From: Holosporales bacterium
GTDB taxonomy: Bacteria; Pseudomonadota; Alphaproteobacteria; BNTO01
Reading direction: 5' to 3'
Length of the DNA stretch: 10,920 nucleotides
NCBI GenBank assembly: GCA_031273545.1
Contig: JAISRQ010000030.1
Span: forward strand, 1 to 10,920
Part shown: positions 6,645 to 10,920 of the stretch, piece after piece
Layout: every line of letters starts with the position of its first letter
Numbering within the stretch: position 1 is the first letter of the stretch
The notes under the pieces: model-generated
Database searches by the model: none
The model's input: only the letters and a program-made list of their open reading frames with translations
What the model was told of the DNA's origin: nothing
Position numbers and translations under genes: made by a program

Positions 6645-7733
6645 CTAATCCATCAACGCAGTTTCTTGGACCAACTTCCTTAGCAGTGCATAGTTATCAG
6701 CTTGTTTTTTATCCACCCAAGGCTGTCCTGCCATCTTATTTACAATATCACGTGTGCTTTTGTGAATCTTCCCTCCCAGTTTCTTCAACTTATTGTAAGT
6801 GTTAACCAATACAGGAGTAGCTGCAACGTCCGCTGGAGTCTTGCCATCATGTATCACGTTTACATCAGCGCCACCTGCGCTTACTAACGATTTTATGATC
6901 TCTATTTTATCTTTTTCTTCTTTCCCCCACGTCAACACTGCGTGGTGCAAGGCTGGACGTTGAAAAAATTCTCCTATTGGAGCATTAATGTCGAGTTTAA
7001 ACTGCTTCCCTTCACGTGTTTGAAAGAGCTCTTTTACTCTATCTACCTGACATGAGCGTATGGCGTAAAGCAACTTTTCTTCATTCTGTAATTGCTCTTC
7101 TGCATTCCGATATAGTTCATCTTCCTTTAAAGGTAAGCCAGCTGCGGTCACAGATTTATCTATAGACTCCGTTTTTTTGACCAATTCCTCTAGCTGTATA
7201 CACTTAGGGTCACCAGGATCGCTTCTATACCAAAAATAAGGTCGATCCATCATATTGTACACGATAACACGTGTACGTTCGTGAATCTTTCCTCCTAGTT
7301 CGATTAACTTCTCGTAATTGTCTACGTACCGGAGCCGAGCTGCAACGTCTGCTGGCGTTCTGCCGTCATGTTCCACGTTTACGTTGGCTCCTCCCAACGT
7401 TACTAACAAATTTATGATCTCTCTCGCCTCTTGTGTCTCATGTGTCACAGCAATGTGCAATGGAGGCCGTGGATCGCTATTTTCTATTGGGGAATTAATA
7501 TCGAGTTTAAACTTTCCACGCCTGTGGGCCTCAAGAAGCTTTTTAACTACTCCTACTTGATTAGAGCATATGGCGTTAAACAACTTTGTCCCATTTCGAG
7601 ATAGCTCATCTTTCTCCTCTGGTGTCAAACCTTCTTGTTGTTGTGGGGCAGGCGTTGTAGCGAGATTGTCCGTAGCGAACACGCCAGTACAACCCCAAAT
7701 ACAAAAACTTCCAACTATAATTTTCCTAAGCAT
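6645..7733 (-). CDS. Exported ankyrin-repeat protein with internal duplication
   Basis: The product is 362 aa. The N-terminus MLRKIIVGSFCIWGCTGVFA is a signal peptide with probable cleavage after VFA; IWGC is a poor lipobox because of the Trp. The rest is two tandem copies of one module, about 36-190 and 203-357. Each contains LFNAI or LLYAI, a KFKLDIN block, an ankyrin-like PPLHIAV or PALHHAV, a LGGANVN or AGGADVN turn, DGRTPADVAA or DGKTPADVAA, then LGGKIHE or LGGKIHK and a shared helical tail. The ankyrin units bind proteins in known families; export suggests an envelope or host-facing role, but the target is unknown. The start is supported by AGGA seven bases upstream (7741-7744). A TATAAT on the minus strand (7782-7777) may be the -10 box; no good -35 is seen. 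It is the first gene of the minus-strand run. Confidence 0.9.
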   Translation of the reverse strand: MLRKIIVGSFCIWGCTGVFATDNLATTPAPQQQEGLTPEEKDELSRNGTKLFNAICSNQVGVVKKLLEAHRRGKFKLDINSPIENSDPRPPLHIAVTHETQEAREIINLLVTLGGANVNVEHDGRTPADVAARLRYVDNYEKLIELGGKIHERTRVIVYNMMDRPYFWYRSDPGDPKCIQLEELVKKTESIDKSVTAAGLPLKEDELYRNAEEQLQNEEKLLYAIRSCQVDRVKELFQTREGKQFKLDINAPIGEFFQRPALHHAVLTWGKEEKDKIEIIKSLVSAGGADVNVIHDGKTPADVAATPVLVNTYNKLKKLGGKIHKSTRDIVNKMAGQPWVDKKQADNYALLRKLVQETALMD

Positions 7734-7740
7734 TCTATTT

Positions 7741-7744
7741 TCCT
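7741..7744 (-). promoter_or_regulatory. Ribosome binding site of the ankyrin gene
   Basis: AGGA on the minus strand, seven bases before the ATG. It is the clearest Shine-Dalgarno among the minus-strand genes and fixes this start. Confidence 0.6.
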
Positions 7745-8027
7745 GAGTTCAAAAACCTATACTAACCATGATAGTAATTATACGAAAGAATGGTTAAGGG
7801 CGCGTTAAGTTTATCCACCCTAAAAGGTTACGAATTTTTTAGACAAACGAACGTTTACAATTTTTCGAGGTACTCTAAAGGCGTCCCGATATATCCGTAG
7901 AAGCGCGAAAAAAAGACGTTTCTCTCTCATACCTTTATGCGGCGCACAACAAATAGGCGGAAATCAACACATTCCAATTGCTTGTGTTTTTTTAATTTTC
8001 ATGAGTAGGCCTGATGCGAAATATCTC

Positions 8028-8057
8028 TTGACTTTTTTTATCTCTACCTACTATAAT
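8028..8057 (+). promoter_or_regulatory. Sigma70-type promoter of the gene at 8093
   Basis: TTGACT at 8028-8033 and a perfect TATAAT at 8052-8057, spaced by 18 bp, in an AT-rich setting. This is the best promoter in the window. Transcription would start near 8064, leaving a leader of about 30 nt before the start codon. Confidence 0.75.
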
Positions 8058-8082
8058 AATAATATATAGTAAATGTGCAATT

Positions 8083-8087
8083 GGAGG
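8083..8087 (+). promoter_or_regulatory. Shine-Dalgarno that selects the 8093 start
   Basis: GGAGG lies five bases before the ATG at 8093. The in-frame ATG at 8075 would place this site inside the coding region and has no ribosome site of its own, so 8093 is chosen. Confidence 0.8.
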
Positions 8088-8092
8088 AATTA

Positions 8093-8866
8093 ATGAAGCT
8101 GACGATAAGGAATATTAAATACGGAATGTTTATTGGAGCGGTTTTGTCATTCGACGGGACGATGTTCGGGAACGAAGAGGTCCGAATAGAAAACTTAGAA
8201 GGCGTTCGAGCCGTTTTGAATGGTGCAACAGATAGTAATAAATATTGTATCGACCTGGTGAGAGCTCGACTTGCCGAGCCGGACGGGGCCTATTCTAGAC
8301 AACGCTATGCCCCATCTCTTTTGAATCTATCTGAGAATGAATTAAAATCAGTGGCGGCCAGCAGACCTGCCATCGAAGCCCTGATCGCTTCTATTAAAGC
8401 GGACCCCACTCTGACCGTTTTGGATAACCCCCGCATGGTTGCATGCTGTCGTTTCATCAATACGGAACGGAATCATGGATGGAAGAACGATTACGAAAGG
8501 GATAGGTGCATACTGGAAGCTTATGACGAGCGCGGTATAGATGTGCCAGAAAGAGTCAAGGGGGCCTTCAATCGGCTGTTCGAGCGAAAGCCTGGGATTT
8601 GTTATGTTACGATTAAAGGTTATGGTTATGATTTGGTCCTGAACAAGACGGATGCGGAGTTTATAAAAATGTTCTTGAAGTTTTTGGACAGCGGGGTCGC
8701 TGAATACACTACCCCGATTTTCTTCGCTGGCGGCAAGCTTACCCCCACCGTATATTTGCGGGCAAGCGAAAGAGCTCAATGGCACCAATTCGCAAGAGAA
8801 TATATTGAGGGCGGCGGTTTTGAAAAATACATGCTTTCGATCACTGCAGAGCCACGCGTAGGATGA
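8093..8866 (+). CDS. Orphan hypothetical protein, probably exported
   Basis: I do not recognise this 257-aa protein. The ATG at 8093 is fixed by a strong GGAGG. The N-terminus MKLTIRNIKYGMFIGAVLSF has K/R residues then a short hydrophobic stretch, consistent with a weak signal peptide or membrane anchor; cleavage could fall near TMFG. The mature part is mixed and soluble, with five cysteines (one CC pair in MVACCRFI), several charged helical stretches (for example NENELKSV-like and ERDRCILEAYDERGI) and a Gly/Tyr strand-like segment, CYVTIKGYGYDLVL. No catalytic motif is evident. Its base composition is less AT-rich than that of the paralog block. It appears monocistronic: own promoter on the left, a strong hairpin 44 bp after the stop. 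With the strong promoter and leader, substantial expression is plausible. Confidence 0.82.
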   Translation: MKLTIRNIKYGMFIGAVLSFDGTMFGNEEVRIENLEGVRAVLNGATDSNKYCIDLVRARLAEPDGAYSRQRYAPSLLNLSENELKSVAASRPAIEALIASIKADPTLTVLDNPRMVACCRFINTERNHGWKNDYERDRCILEAYDERGIDVPERVKGAFNRLFERKPGICYVTIKGYGYDLVLNKTDAEFIKMFLKFLDSGVAEYTTPIFFAGGKLTPTVYLRASERAQWHQFAREYIEGGGFEKYMLSITAEPRVG

Positions 8867-8910
8867 AACTGTGGTGCGATCTTCCTGTTTTGATTGCGTC
8901 GTGTCTTCGT

Positions 8911-8940
8911 GTGCGCCAACTTATGTTGTTGTTGGCGCAC
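8911..8940 (+). terminator. Perfect 10-bp hairpin after the 8093 gene
   Basis: GTGCGCCAAC at 8911-8920 and GTTGGCGCAC at 8931-8940 are exact inverted repeats around a 10-nt loop, 44 bp past the stop codon. The position suggests transcription termination or 3' end protection, but no T run follows (TCGTGACG), so it is not a classic intrinsic terminator. Confidence 0.55.
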
Positions 8941-9019
8941 TCGTGACGTAGCAGGCTACCATTAATACACAACTCATACAAAACTCCGTTATTAATGTCC
9001 CAGCCGTGTCTTCTATAAA

Positions 9020-9187
9020 ATGGCGCAACTTGTGATGTTGCCGGCTATTGTTTGGGTCATTATTAACGGCGTTTGGTATCAGAAGGTTGGAGGGCTACAC
9101 TTAGTATGCTGGATGATAGGCTGTCTTGTTGCGTATGTACATGTGAGACTGTGCCACGGATCGGGACTTTGGCACCAAAACGCTTAA
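9020..9187 (+). CDS. Possible small hydrophobic protein (55 codons)
   Basis: An ATG at 9020 opens a frame that reads MAQLVMLPAIVWVIINGVWY, then a short loop, then LVCWMIGCLVAYVHVRL, and stops at TAA 9185-9187. The two hydrophobic stretches would suit a two-span membrane protein with a His/Gly-rich end. No Shine-Dalgarno or promoter is seen, and a hairpin overlaps the start, so it may be chance. I list it because the hydrophobic pattern is unusually regular for random DNA. Confidence 0.22.
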   Translation: MAQLVMLPAIVWVIINGVWYQKVGGLHLVCWMIGCLVAYVHVRLCHGSGLWHQNA

Positions 9188-9555
9188 CCTGCCCCAGTAC
9201 TTCTATCGCGAAACTTGAAGTCACGTATTTTTTAGAAGTCATAGCATGTGCCTTGAATACGTCAAGGCTCAGAATGCAGACAAATAATTACTCCTGAGTG
9301 CGGTTCAAATTTGTGCGATTCAAAAGAATAACAGCAAGCGCAAAAATAAAGATAAAGTACCAGGGATAAGAAAAGAGGTAGAACTAAACAATACAGGAAT
9401 TCTCTTTTTACAAAAACTCTCTTTTTGATAAAAAAATTTTCATGCGTAGCCCCTGGGGGGGAGGAACCTGCGTATCCGTTGTCTAATTTTTAAGAGCAAT
9501 CACCCAACGTATTTGCTATCCTGTAGGCACATAGTTTCCCATTTTTTTTAATTTC

Positions 9556-10290
9556 ATGCCTTGGACAGCCAGCGTTGTTACTTTATTCCCAGAAATGTTT
9601 CCTGGACCACTTGCGTGCTCGCTTGCCGGCAAGGGGCTTCAAAAAGGAATATGGGAATTGACAACTATTCAGATCAGGGATTTTGCAACAGACAAGCACA
9701 GGACAGTTGACGACACGTCATATGGTCCAAATGCAGGCATGATCCTCAAGCCAGACATCGTCCACTGCGCACTCTCCTCCGCTGTAGAGCGCTTCGCAGG
9801 GACGCCACAAATCCTGTTTATGACCCCACGCGGCGCCACGCTAACTCAGCCAATGGTCCGGGATTTGGCTTCCAGCGACGGCGTCATCATATTGTGCGGA
9901 CACTACGAAGGCATTGACGAGCGCGTGGTAGAACATTGGAAAACGCACAATAACCTCAAGGAAGTTAGCGTAGGGGATTACATTTTATCTGGTGGAGAAA
10001 TTGCAGCCCTCACAGTGTTGGATGCATGTATTCGAATGCTGCCAAACATTATGCACAACAACGCGTCTATTGCCCAGGAAAGTTTTGATCTAGATTTGCT
10101 CGAATTTCCTCAGTATACTAAACCATATAGGTGGCAAGAAAAGGTCGTGCCTGAGATACTGCTGTCAGGTGACCACAAGAGAATAGCCGAATGGCAGAAA
10201 GAGCAAGCAGAAAACGTAACTAGAGTGCGGCGCCCAGATTTATGGCAGTTGTATCTTGAGAGGAAAAGGAACGGGACGCAGGGAGGATAA
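9556..10290 (+). CDS. trmD: TrmD, tRNA (guanine37-N1)-methyltransferase
   Basis: TrmD uses S-adenosylmethionine to methylate G37 next to the anticodon, preventing +1 frameshifting. At 244 aa it is full family length. The N-terminus VVTLFPEMFPGPLACSLAGK (7-26) is the family start, followed by RDFATDKHRTVDD (41-53) and YGPNAGM (56-62). The trefoil-knot cofactor site is present: LCGHYEGIDERV (113-124) and SVGDYILSGGE (138-148), with D141 at the catalytic aspartate position. FPQYTKP (184-190) and ILLSGDHKRI (201-210) belong to the C-terminal RNA-binding part. The ATG at 9556 gives the normal N-terminus but follows a T-rich leader without a clear Shine-Dalgarno. rplS follows after 145 bp, as in the common rpsP-rimM-trmD-rplS order; rimM is not directly upstream. 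Confidence 0.98.
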   Translation: MPWTASVVTLFPEMFPGPLACSLAGKGLQKGIWELTTIQIRDFATDKHRTVDDTSYGPNAGMILKPDIVHCALSSAVERFAGTPQILFMTPRGATLTQPMVRDLASSDGVIILCGHYEGIDERVVEHWKTHNNLKEVSVGDYILSGGEIAALTVLDACIRMLPNIMHNNASIAQESFDLDLLEFPQYTKPYRWQEKVVPEILLSGDHKRIAEWQKEQAENVTRVRRPDLWQLYLERKRNGTQGG

Positions 10291-10425
10291 AATCCTTGAA
10301 TAAGGAAATAGCGCTGATAAGGAGTTGTCCTAATTGGTGGCTTTACCTGTAACGAACCTTGAATCGAAATATGCAATTCGTAATTTTAAGTGGTGCGCTT
10401 TAATAAAAAAAGAAAAAACAGTGCC

Positions 10426-10430
10426 AGGAG
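10426..10430 (+). promoter_or_regulatory. Shine-Dalgarno of rplS
   Basis: AGGAG lies five bases before the ATG at 10436. It decides the start over an in-frame TTG at 10334, which would add 34 residues with no counterpart in the L19 family. Confidence 0.85.
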
Positions 10431-10435
10431 TGTAT

Positions 10436-10861
10436 ATGAATTTACTACAACAAATTGAACAAGAACAAGTAGCGAAGTTATCCGCGGGGAAAGTTTATCC
10501 AGATTTTAAAGCTGGAGATACCGTAAAGGTTCACGTAAAGGTTGTCGAAGGAGACAAAGAGCGTGTCCAGGCGTTTGAAGGTGTCGTGATTGGACGCAAG
10601 AACCGCGGATTAAATTCTTCCTTTCGGGTTCGCAAAATCTCTTATGGTGAGGGTGTAGAGCGGGTATTTGCTCTGTATTCGCCAAACATTACGATAGAAC
10701 TTGTGCGTCAAGGTAGGGTGCGTCGTGCGAAGCTGTATTACTTACGTCAAAGGACAGGGAAGTCTGCACGTATTGCTCAGCTAAATCGGCGTGTCGTGAG
10801 TAAAGGAGTTGCCGTTCCGGAAGTGGCCGTCCCTGAAAGCAGCCCTGCCGCGGCGGAGTAG
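10436..10861 (+). CDS. rplS: Large ribosomal subunit protein L19
   Basis: L19 sits at the 30S-50S interface of the ribosome. The product is 141 aa from the ATG at 10436. It shows the family pattern throughout: MNLLQQIEQEQVAKL at the start, FKAGDTVKVHVKVVEGDKER, FEGVVIGRKNRG, SFRVRKISYGEGVERVFALY, then a basic RRAKLYYLR and the KSARI signature. The core ends near residue 120. The remaining acidic/Pro/Ala tail, with VAVPEVAVPESSPAAAE, is longer than in E. coli L19 (115 aa) and probably disordered, as is common in alphaproteobacteria. The 145-bp gap after trmD has only small hairpins (for example TCCTT-GAAT-AAGGA at 10293-10306), so co-transcription with trmD is likely. Confidence 0.98.
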   Translation: MNLLQQIEQEQVAKLSAGKVYPDFKAGDTVKVHVKVVEGDKERVQAFEGVVIGRKNRGLNSSFRVRKISYGEGVERVFALYSPNITIELVRQGRVRRAKLYYLRQRTGKSARIAQLNRRVVSKGVAVPEVAVPESSPAAAE

Positions 10862-10873
10862 TGTTCTCGCACG

Positions 10874-10920
10874 ATGTTGCTTTTGGATGACTTTCAGCGG
10901 TTGCTTTTGGAGTTGGGGCG
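10874..10920 (+). CDS. Possible start of a further gene, cut by the right edge
   Basis: An ATG at 10874, 12 bases after the rplS stop, opens a frame reading MLLLDDFQRLLLELG to the end of the window. Spacing and an amphipathic helix-like start make a downstream gene plausible, but GGAG is about 15 bases upstream (inside rplS), far for a ribosome site, and 15 residues cannot identify a family. Confidence 0.3.
   Translation, partial: MLLLDDFQRLLLELG

Larger units (their letters stand above)
7734..8092. promoter_or_regulatory. 359-bp divergent intergenic region
   Basis: It separates the minus-strand ankyrin gene from the plus-strand gene at 8093 and should hold both promoters. The right end has a good plus-strand promoter (8028-8057). 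The left end has the ankyrin ribosome site and a possible -10 box. The middle (about 7800-8020) has no gene that I can support. On the minus strand, about 7857-7920 reads RFYGYIGTPLEYLEKL then stop, which looks protein-like but is cut off by a stop just upstream; it may be a degraded gene end. Confidence 0.6.
8867..9555. other. 689-bp gene-poor gap before trmD
   Basis: No conserved gene or tRNA is visible. Besides the strong hairpin at 8911-8940 it holds small hairpins: GTAGC-AG-GCTAC at 8948-8959, GCAAC/GTTGC at 9025-9041, and GCCTTGA-ATACG-TCAAGGC at 9250-9268. A short direct repeat, GTGCGGTTCAAA then GTGCGATTCAAA, lies near 9299-9325. From about 9300 to 9440 it is AT-rich. A G run with GGAGGAACCTGCGTATCCG at 9456-9478 resembles the flank of the palindromic elements. 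The trmD promoter must be here, but no box pair is convincing. Confidence 0.6.

Noticed and set aside
6645..7733. Lipoprotein call for the ankyrin protein from IWGC
   Set aside because: Trp at the -2 position is atypical of a lipobox, and a normal signal peptidase I site (VFA) follows shortly after.
8075..8092. Earlier ATG for the exported orphan gene
   Set aside because: GGAGG at 8083-8087 serves the ATG at 8093, and the signal-peptide-like start begins there.
8348..8788. 146-codon minus-strand frame opposite the 8093 gene
   Set aside because: It is antisense to a gene with a strong promoter and ribosome site, and has none of its own.
9073..9297. 74-codon plus-strand frame
   Set aside because: Starts with TTG, has no ribosome site, and its Cys/Thr/Ser-rich composition does not look like a conserved protein.
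9299..9325. tRNA T-arm-like GGTTCAAAT
   Set aside because: No acceptor, D or anticodon arms can be built around it; it is part of a short direct repeat.
10334..10435. N-terminal extension of L19 from a TTG
   Set aside because: The L19 family starts at MNLLQQ, and AGGAG sits correctly before the ATG at 10436.

Overview
The window looks like a chromosomal segment of an alphaproteobacterium, probably a host-associated one (Rickettsiales or Holosporales type). Conserved housekeeping genes (murE, murF, trmD, rplS) have alphaproteobacterial-looking sequences. Between them lies an AT-richer block of signal-peptide-bearing accessory proteins, including an ankyrin protein and a tandem paralogous family, together with small palindromic repeats and long gene-poor gaps. 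The lineage is an inference from style; no marker here fixes the species.

Left part (1-2060, minus strand): murE overlaps murF, whose 3' part runs off the left edge. These are consecutive Mur ligases of peptidoglycan precursor synthesis. The MurE DNPR motif points to meso-diaminopimelate. The usual upstream partner ftsI is not next to murE.

Middle (2061-7733, minus strand): four genes each have an N-terminal export signal, in transcription order ankyrin protein, then three paralogs of one unrecognised family. The paralogs carry a pattern resembling a degenerate class I (Rossmann) methyltransferase core, split before its last strand by a helical insert. The three paralogs share a promoter-like block, and a short palindromic repeat follows each of the four genes. 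In several copies the arms keep pairing although their bases differ (Watson-Crick or G-U), which suggests a structured 3' UTR or a mobile palindrome. Next to murE the repeat is expanded into a 90/91-bp tandem array.

Right part (7734-10920, plus strand): a 359-bp gap with a good sigma70-type promoter leads to an orphan gene for a probable exported protein (8093-8866), followed by a perfect 10-bp hairpin. A 689-bp gap follows, with only weak candidates such as a 55-codon hydrophobic ORF. Then come trmD (tRNA m1G37 methyltransferase) and rplS (ribosomal protein L19), the usual end of the rpsP-rimM-trmD-rplS operon, here without rimM directly upstream. A possible further gene begins at the right edge.

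The best candidate for something undescribed is the middle block: a tandemly duplicated, exported, methyltransferase-like family with common promoter and 3' palindromic elements.
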